DNA of 51,437 nucleotides, taken from positions 1-51,437 of the forward strand of contig NZ_JMGA01000045.1 in NCBI RefSeq assembly GCF_000765145.1, written 5' to 3'. The position numbers and the translations under genes are program-made. Under the pieces are notes generated by a model. It did not search any database. It saw nothing but the letters and a program-made list of their open reading frames with translations, and was not told the DNA's origin. Shown here piece after piece: positions 41,525 to 48,455 of this stretch. Each line of letters starts with the position of its first letter. The stretch's first letter is position 1. Origin of the DNA: Desulfosporosinus sp. HMP52. Its GTDB lineage: Bacteria > Bacillota > Desulfitobacteriia > Desulfitobacteriales > Desulfitobacteriaceae.

Positions 41525-41553
41525 ATAATACTGCATTAGAACCGAGAGTTCAA
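41525..41553 (-). promoter_or_regulatory. Promoter of glnS
   Basis: Minus strand -35 TTGAAC (41548-41553), 17-nt spacer, -10 TATTAT (41525-41530). The leader is only about 45 nt, leaving no room for a T-box. Confidence 0.65.
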
Positions 41554-41658
41554 CTTTAGCCTATAAATACTTCCCGAGAGGTTTAATATTTATCTATTTA
41601 TAGCATAGACAATTTTGGAATGATTTCAGTCCCATTTTCAATTTTATCCGATGACTAA

Positions 41659-41767
41659 CAGCCGTAAGACTCCCATCTTCTATAAGTACGAAAGCATCCA
41701 GTGGATGCTTTCGCCGAACCGCAAACTAAACAGAACAACTTTAGCGGTGAGGATGAGATAACGGCTG
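41659..41767. other. Structured intergenic element (possible ncRNA)
   Basis: CAGCCGT (41659-41665) and ACGGCTG (41761-41767) close a region with two inner hairpins: CGAAAGCATCC/GGATGCTTTCG (41689-41712) and ACCGC/GCGGT (about 41718-41748). Together they make a three-way-junction fold of about 110 nt. Strand and function are unknown; it could be an ncRNA or a repeat element. Confidence 0.4.
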
Positions 41768-41787
41768 CTACGTCCCTGGATAAGTTC

Positions 41788-41846
41788 TTCTAAGCTTCAG
41801 ATGGAGTAAGTATTCCTCTTAGGCAAACTCCATCTGAAGCTAAGAA
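41788..41846. repeat. 20-bp inverted repeat
   Basis: Arms 41788-41807 and 41827-41846 are complementary at 19 of 20 positions with a 19-nt loop. There is no T-run, so it may be a repeat-element end or part of a longer RNA fold. Confidence 0.6.
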
Positions 41847-41898
41847 TCACTTGATTAATCCATCTTTGGTCATCTAAACAAATTACACAGATAAAAGA

Positions 41899-41934
41899 GG
41901 GGATGTAACAAATTTAAAGCTTTGTTACATCCCC
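41899..41934 (-). terminator. Terminator of the TPR-walJ-htrA operon
   Basis: GGGGATGTAACAAA and TTTGTTACATCCCC are a perfect 14-bp stem with an 8-nt loop. On the minus strand TCTTTTAT follows. It lies about 100 nt beyond htrA. Confidence 0.7.
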
Positions 41935-42032
41935 TTTGATCTGATACCTGCCCAGGTTCGGCTCAGTTCAATGGTAAAGGATATGTTTTGAGGAGTACAT
42001 ACCAATACTCAAGTTTGGGTTCCTCATATTAT

Positions 42033-43181
42033 CTACTGGGATTTGATTTCCACTAACGTAACTGAAACATCGATATTTTTGTTATCCCGGTATACTGTGA
42101 CGGTAACCGTATCACCGGGTTTATTCTTCAACAACTGATGGGTCAATTCCAATGAGCTCTTAATAGCAATTCCATTAATCTTCGTTAAAACGTCCCCAGC
42201 TCGAATTCCTGCTTTCTCTGCCGGTCCCCCGGGTGTAACTTTGGAGATATAGGCTCCTTCAGGCCATCCTCGTTGAGTGGCATATTCAGCCGTATATCTA
42301 GGATCAATTTGGACATTTAGCCCCGGATGACTGGCATATCCCTTCTCAATCAGCTGCTTAATTGTCGGCAGCGCATCTGTTATAGGGATTGCAAAGCCCA
42401 TGCCTTCAAATCCTTGTTCCTGATTCTTTGCAGAATTGATCCCAATCACCTGACCTTGGTAATTAACAAGGGGACCACCGCTATTTCCGGGGTTAATAGC
42501 AGCATCTGTTTGGATAAGGTTAAAACTGGCTTCTCCGGGAATATTTAAAATACGATTTGTTGCCGATACAACTCCTGTTGTTACTGAGCGAGCAAATTCC
42601 TGTCCGCCGGGATTCCCAATAGCTACAACCGGTTCTCCGACTTGCAGTTTGGAAGAATCACCCAGCTGTGTAGCAACTAAGTCCTTCGTATCGGGTATTT
42701 GTACTACCGCTAAGTCAGTCCGCTCATCACCGCCAACAAGTCTGGCATTAATATTTCGGCCATCCGCCAAACTAACAATAATCTTTTCCGCCCCTGAAAT
42801 GACATGATTATTGGTGACGATATATCCATTTTGTGCATCAATGATAAACCCTGAGCCACTTCCTACTTCCGTCGATCCGCCCCCTCCAAATAAGGAGCCT
42901 CGAGATTGGAAATTAGCAATCCCGACCACAGCCGGACCAGTAGCTTTAGCAATCTGAGTTACCGGAAAATTCGCAGTCCCTTCCGTTGGAACTGAGGGAG
43001 TCGTTGGACCTGCATTTAAAACAACTTGGCTTGAGGGAGTTACTTGTTTATTCCCGTATACCGTTGGAACTAAGGTTACGGCAATGATTCCGCCTAACAA
43101 GGCACTGACTAAAGCAACAATAACTGTCGAAAAAAAGCCAGGACCTCTCCGAGAATAATTATTATCCTTATAGTAGTCCAT
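42033..43181 (-). CDS. htrA: HtrA-like serine protease (S1C, PDZ)
   Basis: Membrane-anchored protein quality-control protease, 382 residues. One membrane segment (about 17-40) is followed by a Ser/Thr/Pro linker, a trypsin-like domain with His126, Asp156 and Ser234 (GNSGGP), and one PDZ domain (about 285-375). It follows the WalJ-like gene by 21 nt, as yycK/htrC follows yycJ in B. subtilis. Confidence 0.95.
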   Translation of the reverse strand: MDYYKDNNYSRRGPGFFSTVIVALVSALLGGIIAVTLVPTVYGNKQVTPSSQVVLNAGPTTPSVPTEGTANFPVTQIAKATGPAVVGIANFQSRGSLFGGGGSTEVGSGSGFIIDAQNGYIVTNNHVISGAEKIIVSLADGRNINARLVGGDERTDLAVVQIPDTKDLVATQLGDSSKLQVGEPVVAIGNPGGQEFARSVTTGVVSATNRILNIPGEASFNLIQTDAAINPGNSGGPLVNYQGQVIGINSAKNQEQGFEGMGFAIPITDALPTIKQLIEKGYASHPGLNVQIDPRYTAEYATQRGWPEGAYISKVTPGGPAEKAGIRAGDVLTKINGIAIKSSLELTHQLLKNKPGDTVTVTVYRDNKNIDVSVTLVEIKSQ

Positions 43182-43202
43182 AACTTTAACCTCCTATTGC
43201 TA

Positions 43203-44012
43203 TTATTCCATTAACATCATCAATTCATGCGGCGAATGCCTGGGGGCCACATGGACAGGGACATTTGAGAGATTCTTAGACCCCTTTGAGTCGCGAAGAA
43301 TACCCAGCACGGTGGATAGGGCAATTTCCGGGGTGTTATTTTCCTGACTCAGGTGAGCCAAGATAACCCTTTGGGTGTTTTCCTGTATCCACTCTAAAAG
43401 TCCTTCAGCTACCTGTTTATTATCTAAATGACCAAACTTTCCTCGGATTCGCTTCTTCAGATAGGCTGGATACGGCCCATATTGCAATCGTTGATCATCG
43501 TAATTCGCCTCAACGATAAGGGCATCGCACCCCTTCAAATGCCGATGCATTTCCTCCGTAATTATGCCACTATCAGTAGCAATCCCGACAGCCAAATCCT
43601 TCTTATCCTTTTCCTTGGGGCGTGAGATCTTGAGCCCATAGCTTTCCCGGCTATCGTGTGATGTCGGGTAGAGTATGACGTTCAAACCAGCACAAGAAAA
43701 GGACTCTTCCACTTCAATACGTTGATCTTCGGCAAGCTTTCCCAAGGAATGACTCATAACCTTCCAAAGTCCGGATGTAGCATAGATGGGGATTTTTAGT
43801 TTCCTGGCAAGAATCCCTACTCCCCTAATATGATCGACATGTTCATGGGTAACCACAATTCCTTCGATGCCTGAACAAGAAAGATTTACTTGAGAGAGGT
43901 TATGTAACAGACTCTTGCCGCTAATTCCACAATCCACAAGCAAATGTCGGTTATCCTCTCCAATAAGAATTGCGTTTCCGGAACTTCCGCTTGCCAAAGT
44001 TGTAAAGTGCAA
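43203..44012 (-). CDS. walJ: Metallo-beta-lactamase fold hydrolase (YycJ/WalJ)
   Basis: MBL-fold protein, 269 residues. The metal motif HEHVDH is at 56-61, with further ligand regions at SHDSRE, ATDSG and LAHLSQENN. YycJ/WalJ proteins are linked to wall metabolism and DNA replication coordination in the WalRK cluster, probably as nucleases. No walRK genes are in the window. It lies between the TPR protein and htrA. Confidence 0.9.
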   Translation of the reverse strand: MHFTTLASGSSGNAILIGEDNRHLLVDCGISGKSLLHNLSQVNLSCSGIEGIVVTHEHVDHIRGVGILARKLKIPIYATSGLWKVMSHSLGKLAEDQRIEVEESFSCAGLNVILYPTSHDSRESYGLKISRPKEKDKKDLAVGIATDSGIITEEMHRHLKGCDALIVEANYDDQRLQYGPYPAYLKKRIRGKFGHLDNKQVAEGLLEWIQENTQRVILAHLSQENNTPEIALSTVLGILRDSKGSKNLSNVPVHVAPRHSPHELMMLME

Positions 44013-44026
44013 TTTTAGTTCCTCCG

Positions 44027-44692
44027 TTACTCACCATTTTTTAAGTTGGGATTGGACAACCCGTCATTCGTTTGATTAGTGCTGAGTTGGCTTTGGGCCT
44101 GACTAATCATTGCCTCGATTTGTTCTTTGTCGTTACTGTTTTGAGCTAGAGGCAAGGCCTTTTGCCAATAACTAATAGCTCCTGTCCAATCCTGCTTTAC
44201 TTGAGAAAGGAAAATGCCATAGTTGATCATAGCTGTCATAAAGTCCGGCTTAATAGCTAGAGCCTCTGTATAACTCTTTTCGGCCAGTTCATAATCTCCG
44301 CTGTAAAAGGCAGATGTGGCCATATCTACGATAATATTAGGATCTTTATTGGTTTGCAAAACCTTTTGGTAAACCTCGACGGCCTTTTTAAAATTATCCT
44401 GGACTTCAGCGGGCGCAACCATTTGAGCTGTCATCCCGGCATTATAATATTCATTACCGAGGGCTGTCAGTAAAGGAATATTCTCCGGGTTGCTTTTTTC
44501 CTGCTCAACCATTGCAGCTATGCTCGCCTTCTGGGATTGGTATTTAGCCTCTAAATTAGCGGTAGCATTGTTCGCCGGATTAGCCGAAGGGGTCTGGTCG
44601 AAGAAATATCCAATAAATGCTGAACCAACCATCGCAAGACTTACTAAAACTGCTAGAATACCTGCAAAAATTCGTTGTGATCTTTTATTCAA
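44027..44692 (-). CDS. Membrane-anchored TPR protein
   Basis: A 221-residue protein with one N-terminal membrane helix (about 8-26 from the chosen start) and three to four TPR repeats (about 70-195, for example AVEVYQKVLQTNKDPN and YTEALAIKPDFMTAMINYG). It likely scaffolds protein contacts outside the membrane. TTG at 44692 follows GGAGGGATAGG; ATG at 44713 lacks a good site. First gene of the walJ-htrA operon. Confidence 0.82.
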   Translation of the reverse strand: MNKRSQRIFAGILAVLVSLAMVGSAFIGYFFDQTPSANPANNATANLEAKYQSQKASIAAMVEQEKSNPENIPLLTALGNEYYNAGMTAQMVAPAEVQDNFKKAVEVYQKVLQTNKDPNIIVDMATSAFYSGDYELAEKSYTEALAIKPDFMTAMINYGIFLSQVKQDWTGAISYWQKALPLAQNSNDKEQIEAMISQAQSQLSTNQTNDGLSNPNLKNGE

Positions 44693-44728
44693 ACCTATCC
44701 CTCCATTGACCATTAAATCCCAGTTACT

Positions 44729-44757
44729 ATTGTACCATGTCTCTTTAAACCATCCAA
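44729..44757 (-). promoter_or_regulatory. Promoter of the TPR-walJ-htrA operon
   Basis: Minus strand -35 TTGGAT (44752-44757), 17-nt spacer, -10 TACAAT (44729-44734) with an extended TGG element in front. Confidence 0.65.
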
Positions 44758-44806
44758 CCTATAATCTTAAGGGTTATCCCACTCTCTTAACTTAGCAGTG
44801 ACTATT

Positions 44807-46282
44807 CTACGCAAGAGATAAGGGATTATGATTGTGTTGGATTTCTTTGATCTTTAAGTATAATGCTACCTCCAGACGCTTCTTCTGAAGCTCGCATCCT
44901 AAAGTATAAACATCTGTTAGACTTTTAGTAAAGGAGACGTTAGCAGCGTGACATCCCCCGCTGCAAGCAAAGCGGGCCCAACATTCACGACAAAGAGGCT
45001 TCTTATATATGTGCGCCGAGCGAAAAGACTTAACTAATTCTTCCTTCAGCTGATTCGGATTTTCAGCGTAAAGGGATCCCAGTTTATAGTCCTCTTGTCC
45101 AACAAACTGGTGACAAGGATAAAGATCGCCCTCTGGAGAAATTGCCACATATTCATGCCCTGCGCCACATCCCGAAAGCCGTTTAATCATGCAAGGCCCC
45201 TGGTCCAAGGCAACATTAAAGTGGAAAAAGTTAAATTCTTTATCTTGACCACGACGGCTTAATAATTCCTCTCCCAGCCGATCATAGGCTTCACATATTT
45301 TTTCAAGATCTCCTTCTTGGAAAGCGTAGGGGGCTTCCGGACTGGCTACGACAGGTTCAACAGAGATTTGATCAATCCCTAAATCTGCCATGTGTAAGAC
45401 ATCTTGATCAAAATCCGGGTTGTAATGAGTGTAGGTCCCTCGAACATAGTAATAAGTTCCTAAGGCGTAAGGTGAACTTTCCGGTCGTTTCGCTGCAAAC
45501 TGTTTAATTAGAGGGGTGACTTTAGCGTAACTTCCCCGGCCATCGGAAAAGGGTCTCATACGGTCATGCACTTCGGGGCGACCGTCTAAACTTAACACAA
45601 CACTAATGTCCTCTTGTTCGAGATACTCCTGGATTTTATCATTTAATAATATCCCGTTGGTTGTTAACGTGAATTTTATGGTTTTATTCCGATCTGCCGC
45701 AGCCTTTCTCCCGTATTCAACCAGAGACCTGATTAAACCGAAATTAAGCAAGGGTTCACCACCGAAAAAATCTACTTCACAATGATTTCTATGTCCAGAC
45801 AAATCTAAAACAAAGTCGATCCCTTTCTTGCCTGTCTCCAAATCCATCATGCTTCTGCTTCCTCCGAAAGCACCTGTTTCTGCAAAACAATATTTGCAGC
45901 GCAGATTGCAGTCATGAGCCACATGAAGACAAATGGCTTTAACAATCGGCTTTTCCGGGTAGGCCGGAAGTACCTGCTCTGCCTCTCTGGAAAACAGTGT
46001 ACCTTGCTGGCGCAGTTCACCCAGTTCCTCAACTATTTCAGAAAGTTCTTCTACTGTTAGTTGATTGCCGGATTGCCAAAGAAGCTGTCTAATTCCTTCT
46101 TCATTGACTTGTTTCGAGGCCTCCTGCAGCTCCTCGATGGCTTTCAGTACCTCATACGTGTCCTCGTCAAGAATGTGCAGCGATCCGGAATTGACGTCGT
46201 GAGCGATGAATAAATCACCTTGACGATAACTATGCACATTTTTTTTAACCAAATATTCGTTGTTTGACAATAAATCAAGCAT
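44807..46282 (-). CDS. SCIFF radical SAM/SPASM maturase
   Basis: Radical SAM peptide maturase of 491 residues. The N-terminal part (1-95) is a peptide-recognition (RRE-like) region. The SAM cluster cysteines are Cys125, Cys129 and Cys132 (C-X3-C-X2-C), with FFGGEPLLNF downstream. The C-terminal SPASM region has the expected cysteines, ending in CRECWARFACSGGCH. It matches the CteB-type enzymes that make thioether bonds in SCIFF ranthipeptides. Its substrate lies 100 nt upstream. Confidence 0.95.
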   Translation of the reverse strand: MLDLLSNNEYLVKKNVHSYRQGDLFIAHDVNSGSLHILDEDTYEVLKAIEELQEASKQVNEEGIRQLLWQSGNQLTVEELSEIVEELGELRQQGTLFSREAEQVLPAYPEKPIVKAICLHVAHDCNLRCKYCFAETGAFGGSRSMMDLETGKKGIDFVLDLSGHRNHCEVDFFGGEPLLNFGLIRSLVEYGRKAAADRNKTIKFTLTTNGILLNDKIQEYLEQEDISVVLSLDGRPEVHDRMRPFSDGRGSYAKVTPLIKQFAAKRPESSPYALGTYYYVRGTYTHYNPDFDQDVLHMADLGIDQISVEPVVASPEAPYAFQEGDLEKICEAYDRLGEELLSRRGQDKEFNFFHFNVALDQGPCMIKRLSGCGAGHEYVAISPEGDLYPCHQFVGQEDYKLGSLYAENPNQLKEELVKSFRSAHIYKKPLCRECWARFACSGGCHAANVSFTKSLTDVYTLGCELQKKRLEVALYLKIKEIQHNHNPLSLA

Positions 46283-46319
46283 TAATAATCCTCTCTTCCA
46301 TAACCCTTATGAACAGAAA

Positions 46320-46351
46320 CAGAACCCAACCCGGTATGCGGGTGGGTTCTG
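46320..46351 (-). terminator. Hairpin between SCIFF precursor and maturase
   Basis: CAGAACCCACCC and GGGTTGGGTTCTG pair with one bulged base, followed by TTTCTGTTC on the minus strand. The partial T-run suggests an attenuator that lets through some transcripts, favouring peptide over enzyme. Confidence 0.55.
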
Positions 46352-46382
46352 ATATCCTATGTTGCAATTAAGCCTATAAGCC

Positions 46383-46523
46383 TTATTTAACACACACTTG
46401 GTTTCCAACAGTGCACGACGTCTTACAAGCAGATTGACAAGAGGTCTGGCACTTGCCACATCCTCCGGTTTTCACAGTAGAACTTAAGTTTGCTTTCACA
46501 ATGGTCTGAATGTGTTTTGCCAT
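46383..46523 (-). CDS. scfA: SCIFF ribosomal peptide precursor
   Basis: Precursor peptide, 46 residues, with six cysteines at 22, 25, 29, 33, 37 and 44, matching Six Cysteines in Forty-Five residues. The N-terminal MAKHIQTIVKANL is the conserved leader. Cysteines are thioether-linked to nearby residues (Thr in the known peptide) by the maturase next to it. RBS AGGAGGG, 7 nt spacing. Function of the mature product is unknown across clostridia. Confidence 0.95.
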   Translation of the reverse strand: MAKHIQTIVKANLSSTVKTGGCGKCQTSCQSACKTSCTVGNQVCVK

Positions 46524-46576
46524 TCAAACACCCTCCTCTCGAGTCTATCACGTCATTTAATTTGATTTATTTTTTA

Positions 46577-46606
46577 ATTATAACACAAAAATAAGAGGAA
46601 TAGCAA
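46577..46606 (-). promoter_or_regulatory. Promoter of the SCIFF operon
   Basis: Minus strand -35 TTGCTA (46601-46606), 18-nt spacer, -10 TATAAT (46577-46582) with extended TGT ahead. It lies 54 nt before the SCIFF start codon. Confidence 0.65.
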
Positions 46607-46750
46607 AGCCTAAAGTTTTATAAAGGGGCTTCCTTGAGGTTTTTTCTTCAAGATTTTTTGTTGTAAACTTTCTAAAAATTATATCTGAGGCCCTTATAAA
46701 GGTGTTAAAAAATAATCTTTAAGGATAATCCTAATTATTCCCGAAGGATG

Positions 46751-46780
46751 TTGACGAATTTACTAGATTATACATATAAT
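46751..46780 (+). promoter_or_regulatory. Promoter of the M-box operon
   Basis: -35 TTGACG (46751-46756), 18-nt spacer, -10 TATAAT (46775-46780). Start expected near 46787, about 20 nt before the M-box aptamer. Confidence 0.75.
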
Positions 46781-46804
46781 GAGGTGTCACCGGGAAAATT
46801 TATA

Positions 46805-46965
46805 TTCTCTGTTAGGTGAGGCTCCTGCATAGACATACGCCACTGCCCAGAAATGTCGAGAGACGCCAATTGGGTAGAACAGGTACTACCGACATAAGGT
46901 TTTACTTAAGGTGGCTGAGATCCCTCTACGCTATGCAGTGCTAAAGCTCAACGAGTAGGGAGGTC
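46805..46965 (+). ncRNA. M-box (ykoK leader) Mg2+ riboswitch
   Basis: The segment from GTTAGGTGAGGCTCCT (46811) through CGCCACTGCCCAGAAATGTC, AGACGCCAATTGGGT, ACAGG and GGTGGCTGAGATCCCTC to GCAGTGCTAAAGCTCAACGAG follows the conserved order and bases of the M-box aptamer. Known M-boxes bind several Mg2+ ions and shut off Mg2+ transporter genes at high Mg2+. The genes downstream here fit that role. Confidence 0.93.
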
Positions 46966-47015
46966 GAACTTGTGTTTGCAGACCTTCTATTTTGGCATAG
47001 AGGTCTTTTTCTTTT
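46961..47015 (+). terminator. M-box expression platform (terminator/antiterminator)
   Basis: GACCTTCTAT (46981-46990) can pair with ATAGAGGTC (46997-47005), followed by TTTTTCTTTT: a terminator. The same GACCT can instead pair with AGGTC at 46961-46965 at the end of the aptamer: an antiterminator. The two pairings exclude each other. Confidence 0.8.
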
Positions 47016-47055
47016 ACCCCATTAGTTTTTTCGAACATTAAAGGAGGTGGATTTT

Positions 47056-47142
47056 ATGGATTCTGGCCCTTATCACTCGCGTTTCCAGTTCTTAAACCGA
47101 ATCATCTCGATTTTTCCGATGGTGCCAGAACTCCGTTGCTGA
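47056..47142 (+). CDS. Possible 28-residue leader peptide ORF
   Basis: ATG at 47056 has AAAGGAGGTGG five bases ahead, one of the best ribosome sites in the window, and the frame stops at TGA 14 nt before the CBS-protein start. It encodes MDSGPYHSRFQFLNRIISIF and eight more residues, with Pro at 5, 21 and 24. TTCTGGC (47061-47067) and GCCAGAA (47124-47130) inside it could pair. No known family; a translated leader, like mgtL of Salmonella mgtA, is one idea. Confidence 0.5.
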   Translation: MDSGPYHSRFQFLNRIISIFPMVPELRC

Positions 47143-47156
47143 AAGGAGGAAGTTAA

Positions 47157-48455
47157 ATGGAGGACTTAAGAGTATTAGGAGAATTTTATTTTAGTCAATT
47201 ACTTAACAAACCAATTAGAGATGCTAAAGGACATCGGGTTGGTCGATTACTGGATATGGCAATCCGTTGGGATAGTGTCTCTCCTCATGTTACAGGTATT
47301 CGTTACACAAAAGGGGCACATGACTTAATTCCCATTAAGTTAGTCGATTCCTGGGATCATAACGGAATGAGGCTTAATACACCCTTTAATCCCAAATTAA
47401 CCTGCCCTATACATGAGGATGAAACGTTTATAGGTAAATGGCTGTTAGATAAACAAATCATCGACTTAGAAGGCTCAAGAATAGTACGGGTCAATGACAT
47501 TTCATTGTCTTGGGTGGCCCGGGAAGGTCACAATTATATTGTTTTAGTTGCAGTAGATATTGGTGTGCGTGGCTTATTCCGAAGATTAGGGGCAGAGTTT
47601 TTATTAAGTCGCCTAGACAATAAGTTTGTTGGTTGCCAGTTTATTAAACCTTTGGAAAACAGGACTTCAGCCCTTCAGCTCACTCGTGAAAAAGAGCAGC
47701 TTCGTCAACTTCACCCTGCAGATATTGCGGATCTAATAGAAGATATGGACTATAAGCAAAGGGCTGCTTTCCTTGACTCTTTGGATTCTCAACAAGCCAT
47801 TGACGCGTTAACTGAGATGGAATTAGATGTACAAGTTGAAGTTATTACCCAAATGGATGAGGAACGAGCTTCTGATATTTTAGAGGAAATGCCACCTGAT
47901 GAAGCAGCTGACATTCTAAGTGAATTATCCTCTGAGAAATCCGAAGAGCTTCTAAGTTTAATGGAATCGGACGATGCCGAAGATGTTCGCGAATTAATGC
48001 AGTACGAAGAAGACACTGCCGGTTCTCTTATGACAACAGAATTTATTGGATTGCCGATTTGGCTTACTGCTGAACAAGCAATTAACGAACTAAGACGCTT
48101 AGCTCCTGAAGCAGAAACTATCTACTATTTATATGTCGTGGATGAGCAAGAAACCTTAGAGGGTGTTCTTTCCCTCCGGGAGCTGATTATTGCCTCCCCG
48201 GAAACTACACTTAAGGATTTAATGCATACTAAAGTTGTTAAGATCTCTCCTTACGACGATCACGAAAAGGTGGCCGATACAATTCATAAATATGGTTTAC
48301 TGGCAGTGCCTGTCGTGGATGACCAAGATCATATCTTGGGGATCATCACCGTTGACGATGTCTTAGAACTATTGATGCCCGACCGGCCTCGGGTAGAAAT
48401 TTACTCCACCTTGATTGCCCGCCGGCGCCAAGCGAAAGGAGGGCATAGCGAATGA
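47157..48455 (+). CDS. PRC-barrel/MgtE_N/CBS protein (soluble MgtE-like sensor)
   Basis: A 432-residue protein with no membrane segment. The order is two PRC-barrel-like parts (about 10-80 and 90-170), MgtE N-terminal superhelix (about 185-285, LHPADIADLIEDMDYKQRAAFL and following repeats), then two CBS domains (about 295-415). In MgtE the N and CBS parts sense Mg2+ and gate an attached channel; here the channel domain is missing. The 4-nt overlap with the Nramp-like gene suggests the two work together. RBS AAAGGAGG. Confidence 0.9.
   Translation: MEDLRVLGEFYFSQLLNKPIRDAKGHRVGRLLDMAIRWDSVSPHVTGIRYTKGAHDLIPIKLVDSWDHNGMRLNTPFNPKLTCPIHEDETFIGKWLLDKQIIDLEGSRIVRVNDISLSWVAREGHNYIVLVAVDIGVRGLFRRLGAEFLLSRLDNKFVGCQFIKPLENRTSALQLTREKEQLRQLHPADIADLIEDMDYKQRAAFLDSLDSQQAIDALTEMELDVQVEVITQMDEERASDILEEMPPDEAADILSELSSEKSEELLSLMESDDAEDVRELMQYEEDTAGSLMTTEFIGLPIWLTAEQAINELRRLAPEAETIYYLYVVDEQETLEGVLSLRELIIASPETTLKDLMHTKVVKISPYDDHEKVADTIHKYGLLAVPVVDDQDHILGIITVDDVLELLMPDRPRVEIYSTLIARRRQAKGGHSE

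Larger units (their letters stand above)
41472..42032. other. 561-base gap rich in inverted repeats
   Basis: No ORF with a good start was found here. It holds the glnS promoter, a structured element (41659-41767), a 20-bp inverted repeat (41788-41846) and a terminator (41899-41934). The last 98 bases before htrA hold nothing I can name. Confidence 0.6.

Noticed and set aside
41472-41560. T-box leader for glnS
   Set aside because: The promoter at 41525-41553 leaves only about 45 nt of leader, and no T-box sequence was seen. The argS upstream region is likewise occupied by the DUF1934 gene.
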